Counted from the first letter of the stretch, positions 1 to 12,377 are shown. The stretch is 37,416 nucleotides of DNA from an uncultured Oscillospiraceae bacterium (GCA_949935795.1 CATLFX010000026.1:1-37416), one strand, 5' to 3'. Numbers and translations: made by a program. Notes: generated from the sequence alone by a model not told the origin.

Positions 1-9
1 ATCTTCTCT

Positions 10-81
10 GACATGGTTTGCTGTCTCCTTTCAGAATGGTGTGTCCCAACTTCATTCTACCAGAGGCCTGCAAACCATGTC
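10..81. repeat. Long inverted repeat with inner stem
   Basis: Arms GACATGGTTTGC (10-21) and GCAAACCATGTC (70-81) pair perfectly over 12 bp. An inner stem AGAATG/CATTCT lies within the loop, and the right arm is followed by CC and a run of six T. It could be a large plus-strand terminator or the structured end of a mobile element entering from the left. The recombinase remnant just downstream favours a mobile-element context. I do not recognise the element. Confidence 0.5.
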
Positions 82-134
82 CCTTTTTTACCCTAATTCA
101 ATTTGCGCAACTTATCTTACCTTATCTGGAATAA

Positions 135-293
135 CCCGTCCGAGTGGGTAATCTTCGAGAATACCCAAAGCGGGTGAAAATCCGGGAAATCGAGATCGTC
201 TATAACTTCATTGGTGCGTTTGATTTTGAGGGAGCGCGGGAGCAATCCCAAACTGCCCAAGACAAAAATAATGCGAAAGTCGGCGCAACTTAA
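135..293 (+). pseudogene. Remnant of a serine recombinase C-terminus
   Basis: In the frame 135-293 the sequence reads without a stop for about 52 codons and contains IEIVYNFIGAFDF followed by a short polar tail and TAA. This resembles, from memory, the C-terminal end of large serine recombinases of Firmicutes mobile elements (the DUF4368-type end). The frame is closed upstream by TAA at 132-134, and no start codon or catalytic domain is present. Only the last part of the gene survives unless more lies in another frame left of the window. It is probably a scar of an integrative element next to the replication genes. The assignment rests on one short motif and is moderate at best. Confidence 0.4.
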
Positions 294-305
294 CGCCACG
301 CCGAC
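262..305 (-). terminator. Probable terminator of the rnhA end of the replication cluster
   Basis: On the minus strand, arms GTCGGCG and CGCCGAC (plus coordinates 299-305 and 279-285) form a 7-bp stem. A T-rich stretch follows, ending in five T. It lies about 50 bp beyond the rnhA stop, where the minus-strand gene series ends. The hairpin overlaps the end of the recombinase remnant. Confidence 0.45.
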
Positions 306-333
306 CCTCGCTTAAAATGTTTTCTTACGTCAC

Positions 334-357
334 CGCCCCGTCACCCGGCGTTTTTTT
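334..357 (+). terminator. Weak plus-strand terminator
   Basis: A short CGCC/GGCG stem (334-337 with 347-350) is followed directly by seven T. It would stop transcription entering from the recombinase side before it runs antisense into rnhA. The stem is only 4 bp, so the call is weak. Confidence 0.3.
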
Positions 358-793
358 ATTTCAGCTTCTGCCACTCTCCCACAGCCAGCTGGTCACAGCG
401 GTTGTTGTAGGGGTTCTCGGCATGGCCCTTCACCCAGTGGAGCTTGACGGTGTGGATGTCGCACAGCGCCAGCAAGCGCTCCCACAGGTCGGGGTTGAGG
501 GCTGGTTTTTTGTCGGACTTGATCCAGCCCCGGGCCTTCCAGCCCTTGGCCCAGCCCTTTTGCAGGGCGTCGATGACGTACTTGGAGTCGGAATAGAGGT
601 CCACCACGCAGGGCTCCTTGAGGGCCTCCAATCCTTTGATGACGGCGGTGAGCTCCATGCGGTTGTTGGTGGTTTTTGCCTCGCCGCCGCTGAGCTCTTT
701 TTTATGTTCGCCGAACATCAGGATCGCTCCCCAGCCTCCGGGGCCGGGGTTGCCGGAGCAGGCGCCGTCGGTATAGAGGGTTACTGTTTTCAT
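356..793 (-). CDS. rnhA: Ribonuclease HI
   Basis: The 145-residue product has the compact size of bacterial RNase HI, which cuts the RNA strand of RNA-DNA hybrids and helps remove primers and R-loops. The catalytic acidic residues are visible: Asp9 in [16 protein letters not shown], Glu47 in NNRMELTAV, Asp69 in YSDSKYV and a C-terminal Asp in NRCDQLA. The basic segment [12 protein letters not shown] between them is the handle region. It is the last minus-strand gene after gyrA, 21 bp away, so it may be read from the gyrase transcript. A probable terminator lies beyond its stop at 262-305. The product assignment is secure. Confidence 0.96.
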   Translation of the reverse strand: MKTVTLYTDGACSGNPGPGGWGAILMFGEHKKELSGGEAKTTNNRMELTAVIKGLEALKEPCVVDLYSDSKYVIDALQKGWAKGWKARGWIKSDKKPALNPDLWERLLALCDIHTVKLHWVKGHAENPYNNRCDQLAVGEWQKLK

Positions 794-814
794 AAGCAGA
801 AAGTAACGCCCCCG

Positions 815-3340
<2,526 letters not shown>

Positions 3341-3354
3341 GATCCGTCACCTCC

Positions 3355-5325
<1,971 letters not shown>

Positions 5326-5336
5326 CTAAGTCTAAA

Positions 5337-5762
5337 TTATTCGATCTCGTCCCCGTCGTCCTCATCCGGGATGAAGTCCAGGTCGTCCTCGTCATGGAGA
5401 TTGGGGCCGTCCTTGCCCAGCAGCTCGGTGGCCCGCATACGGCGGCGGTTCTTGGCCTCCTCCACGCTCTGATGGATCAGCTCCTTCACCTGGCGGGGAT
5501 GCTTCACATTTTTCAAATCCAAATGGGGCATGCTCTTGTCCGAGGAGTGGACGCACACCGTACCCACCCCGAAGATCCGCTGGCCCAGAGTCATGGTGAG
5601 CTCCAGGTCCTGCACCCGGTAGAGCAGCACTTCGTCCGCTCTCAGATTGAGAAAGCCGGTTTCGCAGAACAGCCAGTCCCCGCTGAGGGAGTACCGGGTA
5701 AAGGACAGGGGCAGGCCCAGACGGCGTTTTCTGTCCTTCCACAGGTATTCAATGGATTCCAT
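5337..5762 (-). CDS. PH-domain protein with acidic tail
   Basis: The 141-residue protein looks like a small bacterial PH-domain (bPH2-like) protein. A basic N-terminus and the segment RYSLSGDWLFCETGFLNLRADEVLLYRVQDLEL, a strand-rich pattern, are followed by a helical basic stretch (EEAKNRRRMRATELLG) and a strongly acidic end. No signal peptide or membrane segment is visible, so it is probably cytoplasmic. An AAGGAGG site precedes the ATG. It sits between remB and gyrB, with 28 bp to remB and 23 bp to gyrB, which implies co-transcription with replication genes. Its function is unknown; the domain call is from pattern recognition. Confidence 0.75.
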   Translation of the reverse strand: MESIEYLWKDRKRRLGLPLSFTRYSLSGDWLFCETGFLNLRADEVLLYRVQDLELTMTLGQRIFGVGTVCVHSSDKSMPHLDLKNVKHPRQVKELIHQSVEEAKNRRRMRATELLGKDGPNLHDEDDLDFIPDEDDGDEIE

Positions 5763-5790
5763 ATAACAGCCTCCTTTTCGATGACAGGTC

Positions 5791-6054
5791 TCATATTGGG
5801 AGATCCCGCGCTCCCCGGGCGGCCAGCGCCGCTGGAGAGAGGGGTGTGAGGTAGACCTTCGGTTCCCCGTCCCCGCCCTCCGTCAGGACAAAGGAACGGG
5901 GCAGGTCCTCTCCCACGGGAAACACCCGTCCCTCTTGCTCCGCCCGCTCCAGAAAGCGGCGGGTCCGGAAGGACCAGGTGGTGTTGTCCAGATCAAAGAC
6001 GCCGACGACGTCTTTGGTTCGGACCATCACGTTTTGGCCTAGATGGAGGTACAC
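5791..6054 (-). CDS. remB: RemA/RemB-family regulatory protein (DUF370)
   Basis: The protein is a short DUF370 member resembling B. subtilis RemB (YaaB), which lies between recF and gyrB. RemA of this family is a DNA-binding activator of biofilm matrix genes. The N-terminus MYLHLGQNVMVRTKDVVGVFDLDNTT is family-like. I place the start at the GTG ending at 6054 (87 residues). The AAGGAG site lies only 2 nt from the alternative GTG at 6060 but 8 nt from this one, and family members begin with a Met-aromatic/Leu-His pattern. The C-terminal half is unusually charged. It is followed closely by the PH-domain gene. Repeat unit R1-A begins 28 bp upstream, so its promoter must lie in or beyond that repeat. 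Confidence 0.85.
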   Translation of the reverse strand: MYLHLGQNVMVRTKDVVGVFDLDNTTWSFRTRRFLERAEQEGRVFPVGEDLPRSFVLTEGGDGEPKVYLTPLSPAALAARGARDLPI

Positions 6055-6081
6055 CTCCACATCTCCTTCCCTGCCGGGGGC

Positions 6082-6335
6082 GTTCCTTTCTGCTCGTGCA
6101 GAAAGGAACCAAAGACACGCTTAGGGGGCAATCCGCCGGTTCGACTTCGAGCGCTAAGGACGCGCTCTCGCTCACAGGCGGCTTTCCCCCTAAGGACCCC
6201 CTGTTTTACGGGGGAGCCCTATACGGGAAAGGGCGCGTACCCTTCCGGCGCGCGGGGTCGGGACTGATTCTCCCCTATTTGTGCTGCCGCTTGTGTTCAG
6301 GCACCGGCTGTAAATTAGGTCCACGAAGCCGCGCC
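6082..6335 (-). repeat. R1 structured repeat, unit A (inverted)
   Basis: This is one of four copies of a repeat of about 255 bp. The terminal hairpin is GTTCCTTTCTGC/GCAGAAAGGAAC (6082-6093, 6098-6109; 12 bp, 4-nt loop). The nested stem lies at 6120-6194: CTTAGGGGG/CCCCCTAAG, then CCGCC/GGCGG, then GAGCGC/GCGCTC. It is nearly identical to unit C for about 150 bp and diverges after that. It points toward remB, opposite to unit B. No protein in it looks coding. Confidence 0.75.
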
Positions 6336-6413
6336 TTCAGGACGCGCCTCTGGAGTGCCGCACATGTTTGAGGAGGGCTGACGACCACAGACTCGGGTCC
6401 AGCGGTGTGCTTC

Positions 6414-6673
6414 TGAGGCGCAGTTTGTGGACCTTGCTCACGTTCCGCGCCCAGACACAAGCGGCAGCGCAAATAGGGGGACGCCAATCGAAAGCCCCAC
6501 GCGCCGAAAGGGCAATTTCCGTCTCTCGTGTCGGGCTCTCCCGTAAAAATGAGGATTCTTAGAGGGGGAAAATCCTGCGAGCAAGAGCGCGCTCTTTGCG
6601 CTCGAAGCCGAGCCGGATTTTCTCCCTTAAGTGTTCTCTTTGGGTACTTTCTCTCACATGAGAGAAAGTACCC
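6414..6673 (+). repeat. R1 structured repeat, unit B
   Basis: This is a diverged copy facing unit A. The nested stem has other letters but the same pairing: positions 6558-6575 pair with 6615-6631 (17 of 18 positions including G-T pairs), enclosing GAGCGC/GCGCTC. The terminal hairpin is GGGTACTTTCTCTC/GAGAGAAAGTACCC (6642-6655, 6660-6673), unlike the arms of the other units yet fully paired. It ends 24 bp from the recF stop. The 78 bp between A and B show no other feature I can name. Confidence 0.7.
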
Positions 6674-6697
6674 CGCCGGAGGCCCCGGTGGGCTTCT

Positions 6698-7807
6698 CTA
6701 TGCGGGAAGCAGGGTTCCATCTCTGACATGGAACGCTTTTCCCTCTTTTAACCGCGCCAGTTTTTCCTCCTCACAGCAGGTGATGAACACCTGCCCGGAG
6801 GTGATGCGGTTCAGTACAAATTCCTGACGTTTTGCGTCCAGCTCACTGAGCACGTCGTCCAGCAGCAGCACTGGCCATTCGTCCGTCTCCTGACGGAAAA
6901 TATCGCGGGCCGCCAGCTTCAGCGCCAGCGCCGCCGTCCGGGTCTGGCCCTGGGAGGCGTAGGCTTTGGCGGACTCCCCGTTGATCTCCACCGCCAGCTC
7001 GTCCTTGTGGGGGCCGGACAGGCAGGTTTTCGCCGCGATTTCCGCCTCCCGGTGGGCCTCCTGGTGGGCCATCAGCTGGGGCAGGAGGACTTTGGGCGGG
7101 GCCTCTGGGTCGGCGACGGTGGACACGGTCTCATACCGGAGCCCCAAGCTCTCCCGTCCCCCGGAGCAGTCGGCGTGGATGGGCGGGGCGGCCTCCACCA
7201 GCCGCTTGACAAAGTGGGCCCGGTAGTGGACGATCACCGCCCCGCACTGGGCCATCCGCAGGGAGAAGTCGTCCAGGGCGTTCAACAGCGAGGGGTGCTG
7301 TTCACTGTCCTTCAAGATCCGGGTCTTGTGCTGGTACAGCCGCTTATACTCCGCCAGGGCCTGGGCGTACCGGGGCCGGAGCTGGCAGATGCAGCTGTCC
7401 AGAAACCGCCGCCGGGCCTCCGCCCCCTCCCGGATGAGGTACAAATCCTCGGGACAAAACAACACAGTGTTTAATATGCCGGACAGTTCACTTGCTGTCT
7501 TCAGCTTCACCCCGTTGGAACGCAGTTGGCGGCGGGCCCCTCGGCAGAGGTCCGCCTCCAGGACCATGGTCCGCTCTCGGCTGGTGACGCTCCCCTTGAG
7601 AAAGGCGCGGTCCGCGCCGTGCCGGATCAGCTCCCGGTCATACCGGGCCCGGTGGGAGGAGGCGGAAGACAGGTAGGCCACGGCCTCCAACAGGTTGGTC
7701 TTGCCCTGGGCGTTTTCCCCCACGATCACGTTGACGCCGGGATGAAACCGGGCCTCTCCATGGACGTAATTTCGGAAGCAGTCCAGGGATATCTGATCGA
7801 CGGTCAT
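6698..7807 (-). CDS. recF: DNA replication and repair protein RecF
   Basis: The 369-residue RecF is an SMC-like ABC ATPase that loads RecA at single-strand gaps with RecO and RecR. Walker A is GENAQGKT at residues 30-37. The signature-type motif [11 protein letters not shown] lies near residue 265, and Walker B is [11 protein letters not shown] followed by the D-loop. The length matches the family. Its start overlaps the stop of the upstream S4-domain gene by 4 bp (ATGA-type overlap), so the two are translationally coupled. Downstream is the double R1 repeat instead of the usual direct junction to remB. Confidence 0.97.
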   Translation of the reverse strand: MTVDQISLDCFRNYVHGEARFHPGVNVIVGENAQGKTNLLEAVAYLSSASSHRARYDRELIRHGADRAFLKGSVTSRERTMVLEADLCRGARRQLRSNGVKLKTASELSGILNTVLFCPEDLYLIREGAEARRRFLDSCICQLRPRYAQALAEYKRLYQHKTRILKDSEQHPSLLNALDDFSLRMAQCGAVIVHYRAHFVKRLVEAAPPIHADCSGGRESLGLRYETVSTVADPEAPPKVLLPQLMAHQEAHREAEIAAKTCLSGPHKDELAVEINGESAKAYASQGQTRTAALALKLAARDIFRQETDEWPVLLLDDVLSELDAKRQEFVLNRITSGQVFITCCEEEKLARLKEGKAFHVRDGTLLPA

Positions 7808-8016
7808 TCTACCACCAGCGTCAGGCCGGGTAGCTCGGCCCGGTCGCCGGGACGCAGCTTCCTGCCCCGCATGGTGCAGGTCTCGCCGTTGACCTTGACC
7901 TCGCCATTTTGAATCGCCAGCTTAGCCTCTCCGCCGGTCTCCGCCGCCCCGGCGAATTTCAGCAGCGCGTCCAGTTTAATATACTCCGTGTTGATTTTGA
8001 TGTGCTCCTCTTTCAT
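7804..8016 (-). CDS. yaaA: S4-domain RNA-binding protein (YaaA-like)
   Basis: This 70-residue protein is a single S4 RNA-binding domain ([12 protein letters not shown], then [15 protein letters not shown] and GRKLRPGD). It corresponds to B. subtilis YaaA between dnaN and recF; family members are linked to ribosome assembly. A GGAGAG site precedes ATG at 8016, and the stop overlaps the recF start. The gene is well supported by domain, size and position; its precise role here is inferred from orthologues. Confidence 0.9.
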   Translation of the reverse strand: MKEEHIKINTEYIKLDALLKFAGAAETGGEAKLAIQNGEVKVNGETCTMRGRKLRPGDRAELPGLTLVVE

Positions 8017-8048
8017 AACAGTGCTCTCCTATTTTGCGGCGTAAGGGC

Positions 8049-8250
8049 CCTCTTTTTCTTTCTGAAGAAAGAAAAAGAGGCAAAAAGAAAGACTTTTAGA
8101 CTGATTCTTAAATAAAATATAACCTTACAATTGGAAACGGATCAAAATCTGTCTCTGTCTCGTTACCGAGCAGAACTTTAACAGTTACGCAATATGCTGG
8201 TTACGAATTAAAGTTCTTTCTGGTTCTCTTTCTTTCAAGAAAGAGAACCA
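8049..8250. repeat. R2 repeat region bounded by two hairpins
   Basis: The gap between the S4 gene and dnaN is bounded by two hairpins. The left one is CCTCTTTTTCTTTC/GAAAGAAAAAGAGG (8049-8062, 8067-8080), followed by GCAAAAAGAAAGACTTTTA. The right one is TGGTTCTCTTTCTT/AAGAAAGAGAACCA (8221-8234, 8237-8250), read on the minus strand into AGAAAGAACTTTAATTCG. Between them AGAACTTTAA and TTAAAGTTCT form another inverted pair (about 8176-8215). The right hairpin is 8 bp from the dnaN stop and may help to end dnaN transcripts, though it lacks a clean T run. The S4-recF promoter is not obvious. Confidence 0.6.
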
Positions 8251-8257
8251 ACCCTTT

Positions 8258-9376
8258 TCATTCCGCCGCCCGCAGCCGCACCGGCAGTACCATATATAAG
8301 AAGTTGTCCGGCTCGCCCGCCTGGGGCAGGACCAGGCAGGGGGAGGTGGCGGTGTTCAGCTCCAGCCGCACCCGCTGGGCGGGGGCGGCTTTTACCGCGT
8401 CCATGAGGAAGCGGTTGTTAAAGCCGATTTCCAGCCCCTTGCCGTCGCCGTCGATGGGACAGGAGTCGAAGGCCGAGCCCATGGCGGTCTTGGAGGTGAT
8501 GGACAGCACACCGTCGTCGAATTTGCACCGCAGGGGGCTTTTCAGCTTGTCGTTGATGATGAGGGAGGCCCGGTCGATGGACCGCTGGAGGTCGGCGGCC
8601 TCCGCCTCCAGCACAATGGCGTTGTTCTGGGGAATGGTCTGGCGGTAGTTGAGGAATTCCCCTTCCAGCCGCCGGGCCACCAGCAGGGTGTCGCCGATCT
8701 GGAAGGTGACGTGGCGGTCCCCCTGGGTGACCGTCACCGGCTCGTCGGAGTCGGCGCAGATCTTCTCCACCTCTTTCAGCGCCGCGCCGGGGACCACAAA
8801 GGACAGCTTTTCCGCCCCGTCCTGGCTCAGCAGCTTCTCCCGGCGCAGGGCCAGCCGGTAGCCGTCCACCGCCACCATGGTGAGCTCCTGGCCGTCGGCC
8901 TCAAAGAGGGCGCCGGTGTGGATGGGACGGCTTTCATTGTCGCTGACGGCAAAGGTGGTTTGGCCGATCATGGCCCGCAAATCTCCTTGGGTGATGGTCA
9001 GGCCGTTTCCGTCGTCCACGGATGGCAGGTCAGGGAAGTCCTCGTCGCTGCTGCCCATGATGTCGTAGGAGGTGGGCCCGCCCTGGATGTGGACGGAAAA
9101 ACCCTCAGTGGAGATGGACACCACGTCGTCGGGCATCCGGCGGAGCATTTCGCCGAACAGCCGGGCGGACAGCACAATGGCTCCGCCTTCCGCCACGTCG
9201 GCGGACACCTTGGTGACGATGCCGGTCTCCAGGTTGTAGCCGCTGAGGCACAGACCGTCAATGTCCGCTTCGATGAGGACGCCTTCCAACGCTTGGATGG
9301 AGCTCTTAGCGGCTACCACCCGTCCGGCGGTGGTAACGGCGGCTTGCAGGATGGCTTTTTCACAGGAAAATTTCAT
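8258..9376 (-). CDS. dnaN: DNA polymerase III sliding clamp (beta)
   Basis: The 372-residue beta clamp forms a ring dimer around DNA and tethers the replicative polymerase. The three-domain length is standard. N-terminal MKFSCEKAILQAAVTTAGRV, the central VDGYRLALRR and the C-terminal LPVRL are recognisable clamp motifs. The ATG at 9376 follows a GGAAG-type site. It lies after dnaA in the replication series, separated by about 520 bp that contain a DnaA-box cluster and an R1 repeat. dnaN may therefore have its own promoter, but I see no convincing one. Confidence 0.97.
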   Translation of the reverse strand: MKFSCEKAILQAAVTTAGRVVAAKSSIQALEGVLIEADIDGLCLSGYNLETGIVTKVSADVAEGGAIVLSARLFGEMLRRMPDDVVSISTEGFSVHIQGGPTSYDIMGSSDEDFPDLPSVDDGNGLTITQGDLRAMIGQTTFAVSDNESRPIHTGALFEADGQELTMVAVDGYRLALRREKLLSQDGAEKLSFVVPGAALKEVEKICADSDEPVTVTQGDRHVTFQIGDTLLVARRLEGEFLNYRQTIPQNNAIVLEAEAADLQRSIDRASLIINDKLKSPLRCKFDDGVLSITSKTAMGSAFDSCPIDGDGKGLEIGFNNRFLMDAVKAAPAQRVRLELNTATSPCLVLPQAGEPDNFLYMVLPVRLRAAE

Positions 9377-9455
9377 AGGGTGCTTCCTTTCTCCCTCCTC
9401 CGCAAGGAGAGGAAGGGGTTAAAATGACGCAGTAGTCCGTAGGGGGCGCGGAAGC

Positions 9456-9616
9456 TGTGGAAAACTTGGAAAAGCAGGGAATTTCAAGGCTTTTCCCATC
9501 CACAGTATCCTTCACAAATTTCCCACAGTTCAAACAGGGTCTGTCCGCTGTCTCTGTGCCTCCACAAGCTTCCACAGCACAGCCCGCAAAACTGTGGAAG
9601 TTTAGGGTATTAAAAT
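9456..9616. other. Candidate oriC: DnaA-box cluster in the dnaA-dnaN spacer
   Basis: Six nonamers with the CCACA core of DnaA boxes occur in 146 bp: TTTTCCACA (minus, 9456-9464), CCATCCACA (9496-9504), TTTCCCACA (9519-9527), GCCTCCACA (9558-9566), GCTTCCACA (9568-9576) and ACTTCCACA (minus, 9593-9601). None is the perfect TTATCCACA, but the density is far above chance in this GC-rich DNA. An AT-rich patch follows at 9600-9616. This is the place of the unwinding region in many Firmicutes. Only one degenerate box (TTTTCCACC, minus, near 11394) lies in the dnaA-rpmH gap, so this spacer is the better candidate. Confidence 0.6.
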
Positions 9617-9638
9617 CCGCGCCGAAAGGCGCATAAGT

Positions 9639-9894
9639 TGAGGCGCAGTGTATGGACCCACTGATTTACAGTACCTGGATATAAGCGACAGCGCCAATAG
9701 GGTGATGTCAGTCAAGACCCTGTGCGCCGGGAGGGTTTGCAGCCGCGCTGCGTATCGAGCTCCCCCGTAAAACAGGGGGTCCTTAGGGGGAAAGCCGCCT
9801 GTGAGCGAGAGCGCGCCCTTGGCGCTCGAAGCCGAACCGGCGGATTGCCCCCTAAGCGTGTCTTTGGTTCCTTTCTGCACGGGCAGAAAGGAAC
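9639..9894 (+). repeat. R1 structured repeat, unit C
   Basis: The copy is nearly identical to unit A over the nested-stem half. Outer stem CTTAGGGGG/CCCCCTAAG (9782-9790, 9848-9856), middle CCGCC/GGCGG, inner GAGCGC/GCGCTC with loop GCCCTTG. Terminal hairpin GTTCCTTTCTGC/GCAGAAAGGAAC (9867-9878, 9883-9894) ends 3 bp from the dnaA stop. It sits between the DnaA boxes and dnaA. Confidence 0.75.
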
Positions 9895-9897
9895 ATA

Positions 9898-11217
9898 TCA
9901 ATAGGCAGAGTTCACCGCGTTGGTGATGTCCCGGATGATCTCCATCAGCTCCGGCTGAGTCTTCATCATCTTCTCCACCCGGTTGATGGAGTTGAGCACC
10001 GTGGAGTGGTGCCGCCCGCCGAACTGCTGGCCGATCTCCGCCAGGGACAGCTGGGTCATCTCCCGGATGATGTACATAGCCACGTTTCTGGCCGTGCTGA
10101 TCTCTTTGTTCTGGCTCTGGCCGGTGATGGCGGCGGCGTCCAGCTCGTAGAACCGGGCCACCTCCTGAATGATGGTCTCGGCGGAGGGCAGGAAGTTCTC
10201 TTTGGCCCGCAGAATGTCCCGCACTGCCCGGATGGTGGTCTCCACGTCCACCTGGGCCCCCATCAGCTCCTGGAAGGCCATGATCTTGTTGACCACGCCC
10301 TCGATCTGCCGCACGTTGGAGGTAATGTTCTCCGCCACGTAGGACAGTACCGGATCTGGCAGGGAGATCCCCCGCTCCAGGGCCTTGTTCTTCAGCAGAG
10401 CCACCCGGGTTTCATAGTCCGGGGGCTGAATGTCGGCGGGCAGGCCCTGCTCAAATCGGGTTTTCAGCCGCTGCTCCAGCCGGAGCATCTCGTGGGGAGG
10501 CCGGTCGGAGGTGAATACAATCTGTTTTTTCTGCTCGTACAGGGTATTAAAGGTATGGAACAGCTCCTCTTCACTGGAGTCCTTGCCCGCAATAAATTGC
10601 ACGTCGTCCATGAGAAACAGGTCCACCTGACGGTATTTGTCCCGGAAGCCCTGCATGTCAATGCCCCGGCGCAGGTTGCCGATGAGCTCGTTGACAAAGT
10701 CCTCGCTCTGGACATACATGATCCGCCACCCAGGCCTGTTCTTCCGCACCCGGTTGGCGATGGCATGGAGCAGGTGGGTCTTGCCCAGCCCGGACTGGCC
10801 GTAGATGAACAGGGGGTTGTAGGCCCCGCCCGGCTCCTCCGCCACCTTCTGGGCGGCGGTGAAGGCAAAGCGGTTGGTGGAGCCCACCACAAACCGCTCA
10901 AAGGTGTAGCGGTCGGACTCGTCCCCGGTTGGAGCGGGGACGGCGGCCTGGCGGGTGTAGGCCTCCCGCTCCTCGGGGAGCAGCAGGGCCACGTCCACTT
11001 CAAAGGAAAACAGCTCCTTCAGCGCCGCCTCCACCCCGGGCTGGAACCGGGTGCGGATGATGTTCCGTTTGAAGTCGGTAGGCACGCACAGCACCAGCCG
11101 GGTGTCCTCCAGGGCCACCGCTTCCACATCGCCGAACCAGGTCTCGATGGCGACGGCTGTCATGCTGCCCTCCATCAGGTTTTTTACTTTTTCCCACACG
11201 TCGGCAGCGGATTTCAT
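9898..11217 (-). CDS. dnaA: Chromosomal replication initiator DnaA
   Basis: DnaA is the AAA+ initiator that binds DnaA boxes and opens the origin. Walker A GQSGLGKTHLLHAI, Walker B FLMDDVQFI, and the C-terminal box-binding helix FGGRHHSTVLNSI are present; domain I begins MKSAADVWEKVK. I place the start at 11217 (439 residues). AGGAGG lies 8 bp upstream (11226-11231), whereas the longer frame to 11259 would begin at or upstream of the probable transcription start. The -10 box lies at 11258-11263. Downstream is repeat unit R1-C and then the DnaA-box cluster. The gene runs divergently from rpmH. Confidence 0.97.
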   Translation of the reverse strand: MKSAADVWEKVKNLMEGSMTAVAIETWFGDVEAVALEDTRLVLCVPTDFKRNIIRTRFQPGVEAALKELFSFEVDVALLLPEEREAYTRQAAVPAPTGDESDRYTFERFVVGSTNRFAFTAAQKVAEEPGGAYNPLFIYGQSGLGKTHLLHAIANRVRKNRPGWRIMYVQSEDFVNELIGNLRRGIDMQGFRDKYRQVDLFLMDDVQFIAGKDSSEEELFHTFNTLYEQKKQIVFTSDRPPHEMLRLEQRLKTRFEQGLPADIQPPDYETRVALLKNKALERGISLPDPVLSYVAENITSNVRQIEGVVNKIMAFQELMGAQVDVETTIRAVRDILRAKENFLPSAETIIQEVARFYELDAAAITGQSQNKEISTARNVAMYIIREMTQLSLAEIGQQFGGRHHSTVLNSINRVEKMMKTQPELMEIIRDITNAVNSAY

Positions 11218-11257
11218 GGGCGGCAGCCTCCTAAATTTACTGATATCGCAACTAATC

Positions 11258-11287
11258 AATTATACCAAAAAAGGAAGCGGTATACAA
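11258..11287 (-). promoter_or_regulatory. dnaA promoter
   Basis: On the minus strand TTGTAT (plus 11282-11287) and TATAAT (11258-11263) are separated by 18 bp, a good sigma-A promoter. The leader to the ATG at 11217 would be about 35 nt, which supports the downstream dnaA start. Confidence 0.75.
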
Positions 11288-11369
11288 GAGTTTTTCACCA
11301 TTCTTTTATATAATAGTGTCTTAAGACGGCTCCGCTTTTTTGGCGAAACGGGCACAGGACAAAAAAAGG

Positions 11370-11385
11370 GCACAATATCTTGTGT
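11370..11385. promoter_or_regulatory. NrdR-box-like palindrome between dnaA and rpmH
   Basis: GCACAATATCTTGTGT matches the NrdR box consensus as I remember it (acaCwAtATaTwGtgt) at 14 of 16 positions. The wider palindrome GGGCACAA-TATC-TTGTGTCC spans 11368-11387. It lies about 85 bp upstream of the dnaA -35 box and 36 bp upstream of the rpmH -35 box. NrdR boxes usually come in pairs, and I see only one, so assignment to NrdR is tentative. It could be an operator for another regulator. Confidence 0.35.
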
Positions 11386-11420
11386 CCGGCGGGGTGGAAA
11401 AGAATATTGCCGATTTTTTG

Positions 11421-11449
11421 TTGACAGCGGGAATAAATCAAGGTATAAT
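11421..11449 (+). promoter_or_regulatory. rpmH operon promoter
   Basis: TTGACA (11421-11426) and TATAAT (11444-11449) are both perfect consensus boxes with a 17-bp spacer. Transcription would start near 11456 and give a leader of roughly 105 nt before rpmH. This is one of the strongest promoters in the window, as expected for a ribosomal protein gene. Confidence 0.9.
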
Positions 11450-11562
11450 CACAAGAAGCGTGATTTGCGCGCGATATTTGCCAACCGCGCCTTTGACAGG
11501 CGTTGTGGAGCGCGCCGCCCCGGGCAGGGAGACGCGCAAAATCGTACAGGAGGTGTTCCCGC

Positions 11563-11697
11563 ATGAAGCGTACCTATCAGCCCAAAAAGCGTCAGCGCTC
11601 CAAGGTCCACGGCTTCCGTCAGCGCATGGCTACCAGCAACGGCCGCAAGGTCCTCGCCCGCCGCCGCGCCAAGGGCCGCGTCCGCCTGAGCCACTGA
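11563..11697 (+). CDS. rpmH: Ribosomal protein bL34
   Basis: The 44-residue, very basic protein begins [19 protein letters not shown] and ends in the Arg/Lys-rich tail of bL34, a component of the large ribosomal subunit. CAGGAGG lies 9 bp before the ATG. It is first in the conserved rpmH-rnpA-yidD-yidC-khpB series reading away from dnaA, under a consensus promoter. The assignment is secure. Confidence 0.97.
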   Translation: MKRTYQPKKRQRSKVHGFRQRMATSNGRKVLARRRAKGRVRLSH

Positions 11698-11780
11698 TGG
11701 CGCACACATCGGGATAAAATAGGACTCGGGGCGCGGGAAACATCCCTCGCCCCTATGTCTGTTTTCCCAATGGAGGTCGT

Positions 11781-12131
11781 ATGAAGAAAACCGTATCTCT
11801 CAAAGAAAACCACCTGTTCCGCCGGGCGTACAACAGAGGTAAGACAGCCGCCGACAGCCGTTTGGCCCTCTATGTCCGGGGCAACGGCCGGCGGGAGAAC
11901 CGGCTGGGCCTCACCGTGTCCACCAAGGTGGGCCATGCCGTGGTGCGCAATCGGGTGCGCCGCCGCCTGCGGGAGATCTACCGCCTCCACGAGGACCAGA
12001 TGGCCGGAGGCCGGGACCTGGTGGTGGTGGCCCGGACACGGGCCGCCTCCAGCGATTATCACCAGCTGGAGAAGTCCTTTTTGAAACTGGCGGACAAGCT
12101 GGAGCTGCTGAAAAAGGAAGGGTCCAAGTGA
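11781..12131 (+). CDS. rnpA: Ribonuclease P protein component
   Basis: The 116-residue basic protein binds the RNase P RNA and assists maturation of tRNA 5' ends. It starts MKKTVSLKENHLFRRAYNRGK and carries the family signature RNRVRRRLREIYR near residue 56, plus DLVVVARTRA. The size matches the family. It follows rpmH by 83 bp and overlaps the yidD start by 4 bp, so yidD translation is probably coupled. Confidence 0.96.
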   Translation: MKKTVSLKENHLFRRAYNRGKTAADSRLALYVRGNGRRENRLGLTVSTKVGHAVVRNRVRRRLREIYRLHEDQMAGGRDLVVVARTRAASSDYHQLEKSFLKLADKLELLKKEGSK

Positions 12132-12367
12132 AAAAACTGCTGCTGGCCCTCATCCGCTGGTACCGGCGGGATATCTCTCCCTTCCGTCCCCCCTGCTGCC
12201 GGTTCATCCCCACCTGTTCCACATACGCCCTGGAGGCGGTGGAGGTCCACGGGGCGGTGAAGGGCGGGGCGCTGGCCCTGTGGCGCATTCTGCGGTGCCA
12301 CCCCTTCCACAGGGACAAAAACTTCATCTACGACCCTGTCCCGCCCAAGAAAATCAAACGAATTTAG
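12128..12367 (+). CDS. yidD: Membrane protein insertion efficiency factor YidD
   Basis: The 79-residue product carries the YidD core: LIRWYRRDISPF, then CCRFIPTCSTYALEAVEVHGAVKGGALALWRILRCHPF spanning the conserved CxFxPTCS.YA pattern. YidD associates with the inner face of the membrane and helps YidC. Translation starts at GTG 12128, overlapping the rnpA stop. Ten bases separate it from yidC. Size, motif and position agree. Confidence 0.95.
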   Translation: MKKLLLALIRWYRRDISPFRPPCCRFIPTCSTYALEAVEVHGAVKGGALALWRILRCHPFHRDKNFIYDPVPPKKIKRI

Positions 12368-12377
12368 GAGGCCAAAC

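Noticed and set aside
8049..8080. R1 and R2 hairpins as ordinary intrinsic terminators
   Set aside because: The stems are strong, but most are not followed by a T run on the strand of the adjacent gene. A terminator role is possible but not shown.
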